Positions 24,385-34,996 of a stretch of DNA of 50,662 nucleotides are shown in pieces (the first letter of the stretch is position 1; each line of letters opens with the position of its first letter). Source of the DNA: Mitsuaria sp. GD03876 (GTDB lineage: Bacteria > Pseudomonadota > Gammaproteobacteria > Burkholderiales > Burkholderiaceae_C); assembly GCF_029840635.1 (NCBI RefSeq), contig NZ_JAOCCU010000045.1, forward strand, positions 1-50,662. The letters run 5' to 3'. The translations under genes and the position numbers were made by a program. The notes beneath the pieces are model-generated. The model was not told where the DNA came from and did no database searches. It saw only the letters and a program-made list of their open reading frames with translations.

Positions 24385-25242
24385 TCAGGAGGACTTGCGG
24401 CGCGCCGCCGGCGCGGGGCCGGCCTTGGCCGCGCGGGGCTTGGCTTTCGACGCGGCGGGCGCGGGCTCCGGCGTCGACGGGGCGGTCTCGGCGCCATCGC
24501 CGTCGCGCTGGCGGATCGCCTCGAGGTAGTTGTAGACCGTGAAGCGCGACACCCCGAGCGCCGCGGCCGCGCGCTCCACGCCGCCCTTCACGATGAACAG
24601 GCCGCGCTTGAGCATCGCCTGCACCGCTTGCGTCTTCTCTTCCTTGTTCATCAGGCTGACCGGCTTGCCCAGCCGCCGGACCGCCTCGTCGATGATCTCG
24701 GCCATCAGCGTGTCCATCGCCGGGCGCGGCGCGGCGACGCCTTCGTCCTGCTGCGCCAGCGGCGCCAGGAACTGCCCCAGCCAGTGATGCGCCGCCTGGA
24801 ACATCGTCATGTCCGCGTTCAGGCACAGCGCCGCGAACGGATCGCCGTTGGCGTCGCGGAACACCACCGTCGACGAGCGCAGCCGCAGTCCGCCGTCGGT
24901 CTCGGTGGCGTAGTTGTCGATGATCGAGTGCTCCGCCTCGCCGCGCTCGGTCAGCTGCTTCTTGGTCTCGACGAAGGCCTTGTCGCCCTTCGGGCCCGCG
25001 ATGATGGAGCTGCCCACCGTCCGGTTGGAGATGTGCCCGTTGGCGATCGCCACGATCGAGTGCTCCGGCCTCATCAGGTCGTGCAGCACGATCTCGATGT
25101 TGGGCCCGACGATGGTGCCCAGCATCCGGACCACCGGCGGCAGCGCCTTCATCACCGTGTCGCGCTCCGCGACGATCTCGCGCGACAGCGAGTCGGGCTG
25201 GATGTGGTCGACCGTCGGCAGGGCCTTGCGCTTCTTCGTCAT
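24385..25242 (-). CDS. YheO/DauR-like PAS-HTH transcriptional regulator
   Basis: A 285-residue regulator. Residues about 25-150 form a YheO-like PAS domain ('LGTIVGPNIEIVLHDLMRPEHSIVAIANGHISNRTVG'), and residues about 210-250 the DauR-type helix-turn-helix ('AVQAMLKRGLFIVKGGVERAAAALGVSRFTVYNYLEAIR'). The known member DauR of Pseudomonas controls D-arginine catabolism. The last 35 residues form a basic Ala/Lys/Pro tail. It lies 61 bases after the MFS gene and may be the last gene of the TonB receptor operon, followed by ridA. It is the best candidate for binding the TTCAAC-N5-GTTGAA operators; this is inference from location. Confidence 0.88.
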   Translation of the reverse strand: MTKKRKALPTVDHIQPDSLSREIVAERDTVMKALPPVVRMLGTIVGPNIEIVLHDLMRPEHSIVAIANGHISNRTVGSSIIAGPKGDKAFVETKKQLTERGEAEHSIIDNYATETDGGLRLRSSTVVFRDANGDPFAALCLNADMTMFQAAHHWLGQFLAPLAQQDEGVAAPRPAMDTLMAEIIDEAVRRLGKPVSLMNKEEKTQAVQAMLKRGLFIVKGGVERAAAALGVSRFTVYNYLEAIRQRDGDGAETAPSTPEPAPAASKAKPRAAKAGPAPAARRKSS

Positions 25243-25303
25243 CGGTTCCGGTGTCCCTAGGGTGGCGAGCGGCGATTCTGCCTGAGCCCTCCCGCCACGG
25301 ACC

Positions 25304-26632
25304 TCAGGCGGAACCCCGCGCGTCGTGCCGGCCGGCGCGCGCGATGTCGGCCAGCAGGAAACGCGACGCGCCCATCAGGCAGGCCCCCGCGGCCAGCGCC
25401 GCCGGCACCAGCACCCACAGCGAGGACTGCAGCGCCAGCGCGCCGCGGGCGGCGAAGAGCGACTCGTTGAGCGTGCCCACGATCAGCGGACCGCAGCCCA
25501 GGCCGAGGCTGGCCACCAGCACGTGCAGCGCGCAGACCTGCGAGCGCAGCAGCGACGGCGCGGTGCACTGGTAGATCGCGTAGATCGGCCCCAGCGTCGC
25601 CGACAGCAGGAACATGCCGATGCCCAGAGCGGCGAAGGCCACCGTCGCCTGCGTCGCGGTCAGGAACAGCGCGAAGACCGGCCCCAGCAACAGCAGCGCC
25701 GCCGCCGGCGTCCACGACTGCCAGCGGTCGTCGCGGCGCGCCAGGCGCGAGGTCAGCCAACCGCCGGCCAGCGCGCCGCCGACGCCGGCGAATCCCTTGA
25801 TCAGCCCGAGCGTGTAGCCGATGCGGGACAGCTCCACGCCGTGCACGCGGGCGAAGTAGCTCGGCGACCAGGCGATCAGCGCCATCAGGATCAGGCCGAC
25901 GAACACGCTGCCCGCCAGCGTCAGCAGGATCGAGCGCTGCCGCGCCACGAAACGCGCCGACTCCCAGGCCGAAGGCATCGCCGCCGGCCGCGCCGGCGCG
26001 GCGGCCGCCAGCACGCCGCCTTCGCCGAGCCGGCGCTCGCGCAGCGTCGCCACGATCAGCAGGCCCAGCAGCAGGCCCGGCACGCCGGCGCAGATGAAGG
26101 CGGTGCGCCAGCCATGCAGGTGGGCGATCCATCCGCCCAGCGCCAGGCCCAGCGAGGTGCCGAGCGACGCGCCGGCGTTGACCAGGCCCAGGATGAAGGG
26201 CCGGCGCGCCTTCGGGTACTGGTCGCCGACCAGCGCCAGCGCCGGCGCGGTGCCGGCGGCCTCGCCGATGCCGACGCCGATCCGCGCCATCAGCAGCGGC
26301 GCGAACGCGCCGGCGAAGCCGCAGGCGACGGTCGCGGCGCTCCAGACCACCATGCCGGAGCCGACCACCAGCGGCCGCCCGACCCGGTCGGCCAGCCGCG
26401 CCAGCGGGATGCCGAGCACCGCGTACACCAGCGCGAATCCGAAGCCCAGCAGCCAGCCGATGTCGGTGTCGGTCAGCTGCAGCTCGGGCTTCATCGGAAT
26501 GATCAGCACCGAGAGGATGGAGCGGTCCAGGTAGTTCAGCGTCATCGCGCCGAAGATCAGCGCGGCGTAGAAGGCCGGCGCGTCGGTCAGGCGGCGGACG
26601 GGAGGCGCGCTCGCATGGACGATCGGGGTCAT
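25304..26632 (-). CDS. MFS transporter
   Basis: A 442-residue inner-membrane carrier with about twelve hydrophobic segments. The MFS signature between segments 2 and 3 is visible as 'GIPLARLADRVGRPLVV', and 'NYLDRSILSVLIIPMK' in segment 1 is typical of the anion:cation symporter/spinster-type families. The central loop is Ala/Pro-rich. Its ATG overlaps the stop of the S10 peptidase gene by four bases, so the two are translated together. In this operon it probably imports the small peptides or amino acids made by the periplasmic peptidases. Confidence 0.9.
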   Translation of the reverse strand: MTPIVHASAPPVRRLTDAPAFYAALIFGAMTLNYLDRSILSVLIIPMKPELQLTDTDIGWLLGFGFALVYAVLGIPLARLADRVGRPLVVGSGMVVWSAATVACGFAGAFAPLLMARIGVGIGEAAGTAPALALVGDQYPKARRPFILGLVNAGASLGTSLGLALGGWIAHLHGWRTAFICAGVPGLLLGLLIVATLRERRLGEGGVLAAAAPARPAAMPSAWESARFVARQRSILLTLAGSVFVGLILMALIAWSPSYFARVHGVELSRIGYTLGLIKGFAGVGGALAGGWLTSRLARRDDRWQSWTPAAALLLLGPVFALFLTATQATVAFAALGIGMFLLSATLGPIYAIYQCTAPSLLRSQVCALHVLVASLGLGCGPLIVGTLNESLFAARGALALQSSLWVLVPAALAAGACLMGASRFLLADIARAGRHDARGSA

Positions 26633-28170
26633 GGGGACGGGTCCTTGTCGGCGGCATCGAGCATCGCGCGCACGTCCGTCATCAGCGCGCGCAGGCTGCG
26701 TTCGATCGAGTAGGCCATGTGCCCGCCCTCGTAGTAATGCTGCGTCAGGCGGTCCCTGGGCCAGCCGGCCTGCGCCACCGCCTGCTCGGCGGCGCCCACC
26801 GTCGTCAGCGTGTCCGCGTAGCCGTTGCCCAGCACCAGGCGCAGCCGCGGGTTCTTCTCCATCGCTTCCCGCATCCAGGCCATGAAGGGCCAGTCGTCGA
26901 AAGGCGCGCTGCCGCCCCATTGCCAGTCGCTGAAGGACTTGACCGCCGAGTCCGTGATGTAGGGCTCCGTCAGGTCCAGCCCGAGCGACTGCTTCGCGTG
27001 CTCGGCGAAGGCGGCGTGCGCGGCCTTGAACAGCACCTCGGAGCCGTCCGGCAGCGGCCCCGAGGCCGCGGCGGGCGCGGTGTAGCGGCCGTCGTACATG
27101 CCCAGCACCAGGCCCCGGTCCGCGAGCAGCTCGGCGCGATAACGCATCTTGGACACGCGCAGGTCGAGCGCCTCGAAACGCGCGGCCGGCAAGCCGGTGA
27201 GCGCCTCCAGCCGCCGCGCCAGCGCCTGGCGGCGCGACGCCGGCAGCGCCTGGCCGAGGTAGAGCGCCGGCAGGTACTCGTCGCGCGCGAAGCGCCGGGC
27301 CTCGTCCACGAAGGCCTCGAACGAGCGCCCTTCCCGACGCACCTTGCCGTGGTGCCAGCCCAGCGCCGCCAGCGTCGGCAGCGAGACGACGTAGCTCATC
27401 AGGTTGGCCGGCCGCTGCACGGTCTCGACGATGTTCAGCCCCTGCCCGAACAGGAACACGCCGTCCAGCCGCAGCGCCGGCGTGCCGGTGGCCAGCCGGC
27501 GCGCGACCGCGGCCGCGCGCACGGTGCCGTAGCTCTCGCCGAAGAGGAACTTCGGCGACGCCTCGCGCCCATGCGCCGCCGCCCACTGCCGCGCGAAGGC
27601 GACGAACTCCTGCGCGTCGGCGTCGACCGAGAAGAAGTCCCGCGGAGTGCTCGGCGGCGTCGCGCGGCTGTAGCCGGTCCCGACCGGATCGAAGAACACC
27701 AGGTCGGCCCGGTCGAGCACGGTGTCCGGGTTGTCGACCAGGCGGAAGCCGGCCGGGTCGGCGCCCAGGTCGTCGGGCACCGCCACGCGCCGCGGCCCGA
27801 AGGCCATCATGTGCAGGTAGACCGACGGCACGATCGGACCGCCGTTGAACAGGAACAGCACCGGGCGGCGCGCCGGATCGCCGGCGGCGCCGTCGACGCG
27901 GTCGGCCAGGTAGGCGGTCGACACGACCTGCCCCGACGGCCCCGGCGACGGCAGCGCGATCGCGGTGCGCTCGACCAGCGCGGTGTAGCGCACGGCGCGG
28001 CCGCCGAAGCGGCCTTCGTGCTGGGTGCGGCTGATCACCTCGGGCCCGGCCGCGAAGGCCGGCGACGAGGCCGCGGCGAGCAGCATCGCCAGCACACCGG
28101 CGATCGCGCCGGCCAGCACGCCCTCGGCGGCCAGCATCGGCAGGCGTCGTTTCAGGAGACGTCGGAACAT
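26629..28170 (-). CDS. Exported S10 family serine carboxypeptidase (first)
   Basis: A 513-residue protein with a signal peptide (about residues 1-40, ending AFA). Carboxypeptidases of family S10 remove C-terminal residues from peptides. The catalytic triad is visible: Ser213 in 'FGESYG', Asp in 'LVLGNGYADTLTTVG' and His in 'YYEGGHMAYS'; the substrate loop 'LFNGGPIVPS' and 'FFDPVGTGYSRA' are also present. The ATG at 28170 lies 17 bases after the TonB receptor stop, with GAGGA before it; the long open frame upstream is the receptor gene in another frame. Location is probably periplasmic. It is coupled to the MFS gene. Confidence 0.93.
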   Translation of the reverse strand: MFRRLLKRRLPMLAAEGVLAGAIAGVLAMLLAAASSPAFAAGPEVISRTQHEGRFGGRAVRYTALVERTAIALPSPGPSGQVVSTAYLADRVDGAAGDPARRPVLFLFNGGPIVPSVYLHMMAFGPRRVAVPDDLGADPAGFRLVDNPDTVLDRADLVFFDPVGTGYSRATPPSTPRDFFSVDADAQEFVAFARQWAAAHGREASPKFLFGESYGTVRAAAVARRLATGTPALRLDGVFLFGQGLNIVETVQRPANLMSYVVSLPTLAALGWHHGKVRREGRSFEAFVDEARRFARDEYLPALYLGQALPASRRQALARRLEALTGLPAARFEALDLRVSKMRYRAELLADRGLVLGMYDGRYTAPAAASGPLPDGSEVLFKAAHAAFAEHAKQSLGLDLTEPYITDSAVKSFSDWQWGGSAPFDDWPFMAWMREAMEKNPRLRLVLGNGYADTLTTVGAAEQAVAQAGWPRDRLTQHYYEGGHMAYSIERSLRALMTDVRAMLDAADKDPSP

Positions 28171-28187
28171 GGTGGGCGGGTCCTCGC

Positions 28188-30488
<2,301 letters not shown>

Positions 30489-30551
30489 GATTTGTCCCGG
30501 TGGGTCGCTCGTGCGGACCCTGTCACTGGTGTGGAGGAGGCCGACCGTTCA

Positions 30552-30588
30552 TTCAACATTCAGTTGATCGATATGACGATCTGTTGAC
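30552..30588. promoter_or_regulatory. Operator pair B before the TonB receptor gene
   Basis: The strong site TTCAAC-ATTCA-GTTGAT (30552-30568) is followed 20 bases on by a weaker one, TATGAC-GATCT-GTTGAC (30572-30588). This matches the arrangement in front of the RidA, M61 and class V PLP-enzyme genes. It lies 64-100 bases upstream of the receptor start. Confidence 0.6.
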
Positions 30589-30657
30589 ATTCTGGTCGGC
30601 GCCCTGGACGAAAACAAGCGGGGACCACTAGGAAGAAACCAGAACTTTGTTGTTTGA

Positions 30658-30674
30658 TTCAACAGTCTGTTGAC
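30658..30674. promoter_or_regulatory. Operator C upstream of the TonB receptor gene
   Basis: TTCAAC-AGTCT-GTTGAC contains a perfect 15-base palindrome (TCAACAG-T-CTGTTGA). It lies 106 bases from operator B, about ten helical turns, and 170 bases upstream of the receptor start, just after the end of the second S10 gene. It could support looping with site B. Confidence 0.6.
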
Positions 30675-30713
30675 AACCAGCCACGCGCCGGCGGTCACCC
30701 GCCGTCCACGCGG

Positions 30714-32306
30714 TCAGCGCTCCTGCAGGAAGCGGCGCACCTCCTTCGAGAACCGCGCCAGGTTCGCGTCGTCGTCGTAGGTCGAGTGGGCCGAGGCGAA
30801 GCGCTCCATCCGCACCCGCGCCATCGGCAGGCCGGCGTGGTCGAGCGCGTACTCCGCCGCCCCGACGGTGGTGGCCATGTCGAAGTAGCCGCCGGTGTAG
30901 AGCAGCCGCACCGCGGGCCGCTCCCGCATCACGTCGGCGATGTGGCGCGTCGGGTTCAGGTAGAGCGTCTCCTGCCCGCCGACGTCGTGCCAGTTCCAGC
31001 GTCCGTTGACGTCGAAGGACAGCGTCACGTACTTGCGGTCGACCGGCACCCGCAGCGTCTGCCGGAAGTACGCGTCCAGCGGCCCGAGCCCCGCGCCGCC
31101 GGCCTGCAGCGACGGGTCGTTGGTCGGCTTGCCCGGCGGCGGCGGCAGGCTGGAGCCGGTCACCCGCGTGTCCAGCCGCCCGAGCCGGCGTCCGGGCTCG
31201 TTCAGCACATGGGTCAGGAAGTATTCGCTGTCCACGCGCAGGCGCCGCGCCTTCAGGTCCTCGACGTCCAGGCCGATCAGCGCGCTCATCCGCGCCGCCA
31301 GCGCGTCGCGGCGCTCCGGCGCCAGGCGCGAGCCGTCCATCAGGGCGGGCAGGTAGTCGCTCCGGACGAAGTCCCGCGCCCGGTCGAAGACCTCGCCGAC
31401 GCTCTCGCCCTGCGCGCGGCGATCGCCGCGGCCATGCCGCCAGGCGGCCACCGCCATCGACGGCAGGTCCATCGCGTACAGCAGCTCGTTGCCCGGCGCC
31501 GGCGTGGACAGGCTCATGTCCAGCAGCGGCGACACCAGCAACAGCCCGTCCAGGCGCGGCAGCTCCTTGGCGTGGCGCATCAGCGAGGCGACGCGGAAGC
31601 CGCCGTAGCTCTGGCCGCCGATGAACAACGGCGAGTCCTCCCGCCCCTGCGCCTTCAGCCAGTGGCGGATCATCGCCAGCGCCGCGCGCGCATCGCCGTC
31701 GATGCCCAGGTAGGGGCTCGGCGCGTCGGTCTTGAGCACGCGGCTGTAGCCGGTGCCGACGGGGTCGACGAACACCAGGTCGGCCGCGTCGAGCAGCGTG
31801 TCCGGATTGGGTTCGAGCTGGCGCGCCGGCTCGCGGCCGGTCCGCTCGATCAGGCGCACCGGGCCCAGCGCATTGAAGTGCAGCGGCGACGAGGACGCGC
31901 CCGGTCCGCCGTTGAACAGCACCAGCACCGGCCGCCGCGACGGCGCGTCCGACGGCACGACGTAGGAGGTCGCGGCGATCGTCGCCAGCGGCGACGCCGA
32001 GCCTTCGGGCAACGGCAGCTCGGTGAATGTCGCCACGTAGGCCAGCGTGCGGCCGTGCAGCGTCATCTCGTGGCGCGTCACGATCGGCCCCGGCAGCAGC
32101 GGCGCGGCCTTGAGTGGAGCGGACGCGCCCGCCGCGAACGGGGCCGATGGGCCAGGCGCCGATGGGGCCGCCGTCGACGCCGCGGGAGCAACGGTCGCCC
32201 CCGGCGAGGCGGCCTGGGCCGGCACCGCGCCCGCGATGACGAACGACAGGCTCAAGGCCGCGGCCGCGGCGGCCACTTCGGAGCGAAGGAGGACGGCGCG
32301 CGTCAC
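30714..32306 (-). CDS. Exported S10 family serine carboxypeptidase (second)
   Basis: A 530-residue S10 peptidase with a signal peptide (about residues 1-32) and an Ala/Pro/Ser-rich linker of about 35 residues before the catalytic domain. Ser233 in 'GGQSYGG', Asp in 'LLYTGGYFDMATTVG' and His in 'FASAHSTYDDD' form the triad; 'LVLFNGGPGASSS' is the family substrate loop. The start is the GTG at 32306, whose GTGA overlaps the stop of the M61 gene; no ATG fits the signal peptide. It differs considerably from the first S10 protein, so it is not a recent duplicate. It probably acts in the periplasm with the M61 enzyme. Confidence 0.9.
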   Translation of the reverse strand: MTRAVLLRSEVAAAAAALSLSFVIAGAVPAQAASPGATVAPAASTAAPSAPGPSAPFAAGASAPLKAAPLLPGPIVTRHEMTLHGRTLAYVATFTELPLPEGSASPLATIAATSYVVPSDAPSRRPVLVLFNGGPGASSSPLHFNALGPVRLIERTGREPARQLEPNPDTLLDAADLVFVDPVGTGYSRVLKTDAPSPYLGIDGDARAALAMIRHWLKAQGREDSPLFIGGQSYGGFRVASLMRHAKELPRLDGLLLVSPLLDMSLSTPAPGNELLYAMDLPSMAVAAWRHGRGDRRAQGESVGEVFDRARDFVRSDYLPALMDGSRLAPERRDALAARMSALIGLDVEDLKARRLRVDSEYFLTHVLNEPGRRLGRLDTRVTGSSLPPPPGKPTNDPSLQAGGAGLGPLDAYFRQTLRVPVDRKYVTLSFDVNGRWNWHDVGGQETLYLNPTRHIADVMRERPAVRLLYTGGYFDMATTVGAAEYALDHAGLPMARVRMERFASAHSTYDDDANLARFSKEVRRFLQER

Positions 32307-34024
32307 AGCTTGCACTCCGCGTCCGCCACGCCCTCGACGCGACGCCATTCGGTGGACGGCACGCCCGCCGAGCGCGGCAGGAAGGACACCGTGCGTTCCT
32401 CGCCGCCACGGCGGTAGGTCACCGAGATCGTCTTCGCCGGATCGTTCTTGACCTCCCGGATCGGCGTCATCCGCACGATCTCGTCGCCGTCGGCCAGCCC
32501 GGCGCGGGCAGCGCCGCTGTCGGACCGCAGCCCGTTCACCGACGCCAGCCGCATCTCGTCGAAGCCGAGGTCGAACGGCACCTCCCGCTTCGCCGCCGGC
32601 GCGAAGCACGGCCCGAAGCTGTTGGGCGGAATCTCCAGCCGCTCGCCGGCCACCATCGCGTCGAAGTCCTTGCGCGCGTCATCGCCGAGGATCGCCGTCA
32701 CCATCGCGACCCACTCCGGGTTGCCGACCTTCTCGCCGGCGCGCTGGCGCCGCAGCACCTGGCGCACCAGGTCGTCCAGGCTCTGCCGTCCGGCGGTCTT
32801 CGCGCGCAGCAGGGCGTCGACGCGCGCCAGGTACATGAAGCCGCGCCCGTAGGGCACGCGCTGCGCGCGCGCGTCCTGCCAGAAGCGCTTGCCGACCTCG
32901 ACGTTGCTGAGCGCCAGGAACGGGTTGGTGTAGTAGCCGGCCGCATGCTCGTTGATCACGCGCTGGAACTTGGCCAGGTCGATCACGCCGGCGCGGCGCG
33001 CCAGCAGGACCGAGTAGTACTCGGCCGTTCCCTCGGAGTACCAGGCCGTCTCCCCGTGCTCGCCGACGTTCATCCGCGGCCAGTTGTGCGTGATCTCGTG
33101 GGCCAGCAGCATCTGCAGGTCGTCCCCGCTGCTGGTCTGCCCGCCGACGCCGTAGCCGAACATGAACGAGCGGTTGCCGGCGGTGCCGCCGCCGGCCGGA
33201 TACGGATTGCCGCGCACGAAGATCCGGTACGGCGCGCCGCTGTCGTCGAAGAAGCGCGCCATGTGGTCGTAGAGCTGGCGGATGTCGCGGGCTAGGCCGG
33301 CCGTGTCGAACGGCGGTGTCGCCAGCCAGTACAGCGCGAAGGCGGTGTCGACCTCGGCGGGCTCGCTGCGCACCGGGCCGGCCGCGAAGTAGCTGAAGCC
33401 CAGCATCTCCGAGGTGGCCTCGGCGGTGCGCGGGCCTTCGCCGAAGCTCGACACGCCGCGCCAGCCCGTCGGCACCCGGTCCAGGTTCCAGCGCAGCGAC
33501 AGGCGGTAGCGCTGCTCGCCCGCGGGAGGCGCGAGGAAGTAGATCCCCGCGCCGACCACGCCGCCGGCCTCCGAGCGCAGGTCGAAGAGCGGCCCGTTGC
33601 GGGTCTTCGCGTCGACGACGCGCGGCGCCGTGCCGTAGCGCAGGCGCACATCGCCCGAGGTGGCGCGCGCCGGCAGCCAGCGGCGGTAGTGGCCGGTGGG
33701 GGTGGGCGGCTCGTCCTCGATGGTCAGCGGCAGCTCGCCCTGGTCGTCCCGCGCCGAGATCGCCCGGGCGTCGTAGGCCGCCGTCGGCACGCCGACGACG
33801 AAGGTCGGCATCCGCAGCAGCGGCTGCCCGGCGGCCACGCGCGGCGCCTGCACCGTCATGTCGACCTCGAGCCGCTCGATCCGCCCGCCGGCGGCCACCG
33901 GCGTCAGCACGACCGTCATCGCCGGCAAGGGCTCCGCGGCGCGCGCGGCGCCTCCCGTCCACAGCGCCATCACCGCGCCCAGCGCGGCGAGCGCCGCGCG
34001 CATCGTTTCCATGCGAGTCCGCAT
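32303..34024 (-). CDS. Exported M61 family metallopeptidase with PDZ-like domain
   Basis: A 573-residue protein of the glycyl-aminopeptidase family M61. A signal peptide covers about residues 1-29 (ending ARA). The zinc site is 'HEITHNW' (309-315) with the third ligand Glu331 in 'WYSEGTAEYY'. The C-terminal 'AARAGLADGDEIVRMTPIREV' region is a PDZ-like domain (about 495-560). ATG 34024 is favoured by GAGG at six bases; 34030 is the alternative. It is the first gene of an operon with the second S10 peptidase. Together they would trim peptides from both ends outside the cytoplasm. Operator pair D lies 46-82 bases upstream. Confidence 0.9.
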   Translation of the reverse strand: MRTRMETMRAALAALGAVMALWTGGAARAAEPLPAMTVVLTPVAAGGRIERLEVDMTVQAPRVAAGQPLLRMPTFVVGVPTAAYDARAISARDDQGELPLTIEDEPPTPTGHYRRWLPARATSGDVRLRYGTAPRVVDAKTRNGPLFDLRSEAGGVVGAGIYFLAPPAGEQRYRLSLRWNLDRVPTGWRGVSSFGEGPRTAEATSEMLGFSYFAAGPVRSEPAEVDTAFALYWLATPPFDTAGLARDIRQLYDHMARFFDDSGAPYRIFVRGNPYPAGGGTAGNRSFMFGYGVGGQTSSGDDLQMLLAHEITHNWPRMNVGEHGETAWYSEGTAEYYSVLLARRAGVIDLAKFQRVINEHAAGYYTNPFLALSNVEVGKRFWQDARAQRVPYGRGFMYLARVDALLRAKTAGRQSLDDLVRQVLRRQRAGEKVGNPEWVAMVTAILGDDARKDFDAMVAGERLEIPPNSFGPCFAPAAKREVPFDLGFDEMRLASVNGLRSDSGAARAGLADGDEIVRMTPIREVKNDPAKTISVTYRRGGEERTVSFLPRSAGVPSTEWRRVEGVADAECKL

Positions 34025-34069
34025 CTTCATCCTCGATTCCGATTCAACGAGCAAGCTCGATCACTGAAC

Positions 34070-34106
34070 AACAACACTAAGTTGCCACGTTCAACTTGTT
34101 GTTGAA
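34070..34106. promoter_or_regulatory. Operator pair D before the M61 peptidase gene
   Basis: The best site of the family, TTCAAC-TTGTT-GTTGAA (34090-34106), is a perfect palindrome. A weaker one, AACAAC-ACTAA-GTTGCC (34070-34086), lies exactly 20 bases away. The block is AT-rich compared with its surroundings. Confidence 0.65.
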
Positions 34107-34257
34107 TCTATGCGAGGTGGCGCCTCCCCCGTACTGGGGTTCACCCGAAAAGCGTTGATATGTCTACGGTATCGTAGTGCAGATCGCCCGGAATGTCCGC
34201 CCCTTGCCTGAGGTGGGCGGTCCACGGCGGCGGCGCGAACGCCGGCACGACTCCGCG

Positions 34258-34845
34258 CTAAGCGGCGCTCTTGCGCCGGCGGCCCTTGGGCGCGGGCGCC
34301 TCGTCCTCGTCGGGCAGGCCGGCGCCGGCGGCCTCCGCGAAGGCCTGCAGCTTCTTCAACGCGGTGTAGAGCCCCTTGCGCTCGGACAGCGTCAGCGCGG
34401 CGAGCAGTTCGGACTGCTTGCGCCGCGTGGCCTCGAAGGCCAGCGCATGCACCTTGCGGCCCTTGGCCGTCAGCTCGACCAGCAGCCGCTGGCGATGCTG
34501 CGGATCCGCCTCGCGCCGCGCCAGGCCGCGCGCCACCAGCGCATCCAGCACGCGACTGATCTGGGCCTTGTCCATCCAGGTCCGGCTGGCGATCTCGCCG
34601 GCCACGCTGCGGCCGTTCTCATGCAGGAAGGCCAGCAGCCGCCATTCCGGCACGCCGAGCTCGTGCGGCTCCAGCGCCGGCCGGGTCAGGTGCCGCTGGA
34701 TCAGCGTCGTGGCGCCGACCAGCAGCACGCCGGGGAAGTCCACCATCGCCAGCGTCTGGCCGTCGGGCGTCGGGTCGCGCCAGCTGTCCGGCACGGTGAT
34801 CGGGCCGGATTCGGGGGATTGGGGGGTGTCGGAGGCGGTCGTCAT
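34258..34845 (-). CDS. MarR-family transcriptional regulator
   Basis: A 195-residue MarR protein. The winged helix-turn-helix spans about residues 60-130 ('LGVPEWRLLAFLHENGRSVAGEIASRTWMDKAQISRVLDALVARGLARRE') with the wing following. A basic C-terminal tail (RRRKSAA) is present. The start ATG at 34845 is clear, with the rest of the open frame upstream being shadow of the divergent gene. Two inverted repeats ACCGWTG-N6-CAACGGT lie in the divergent region and are its likely operators, so it should regulate itself and the enolase-dehydrogenase operon. Confidence 0.9.
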   Translation of the reverse strand: MTTASDTPQSPESGPITVPDSWRDPTPDGQTLAMVDFPGVLLVGATTLIQRHLTRPALEPHELGVPEWRLLAFLHENGRSVAGEIASRTWMDKAQISRVLDALVARGLARREADPQHRQRLLVELTAKGRKVHALAFEATRRKQSELLAALTLSERKGLYTALKKLQAFAEAAGAGLPDEDEAPAPKGRRRKSAA

Positions 34846-34891
34846 GCGGGAAGTAAAGCACGACCTCCCGCCTTTCCGCTCCCTGGCAATC

Positions 34892-34911
34892 ACCGATGAC
34901 GTGACAACGGT
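34892..34911. promoter_or_regulatory. MarR operator 1
   Basis: ACCGATG-N6-CAACGGT, an inverted repeat with one mismatch, lies 46 bases before the MarR start. It has the same half-sites and spacing as operator 2, 65 bases away. Confidence 0.55.
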
Positions 34912-34956
34912 GCGACACCTGGGCGGACGTGTCGATCCAGCGCCATGCTCGCCATT

Positions 34957-34976
34957 ACCGTTGACATCACAACGGT
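34957..34976. promoter_or_regulatory. MarR operator 2
   Basis: ACCGTTG-N6-CAACGGT is a perfect 7-6-7 inverted repeat, with symmetry extending to ten bases per arm at one mismatch. It lies 20 bases before the enolase-superfamily start codon, where binding would block transcription or translation. Confidence 0.65.
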
Positions 34977-34996
34977 TATGCGAAAGCATCCGCGCC

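Noticed and set aside
34165-34178. Palindrome CTACG-GTAT-CGTAG between the M61 and MarR genes
   Set aside because: It is short, found once, and no regulator can be linked to it; it could be chance.
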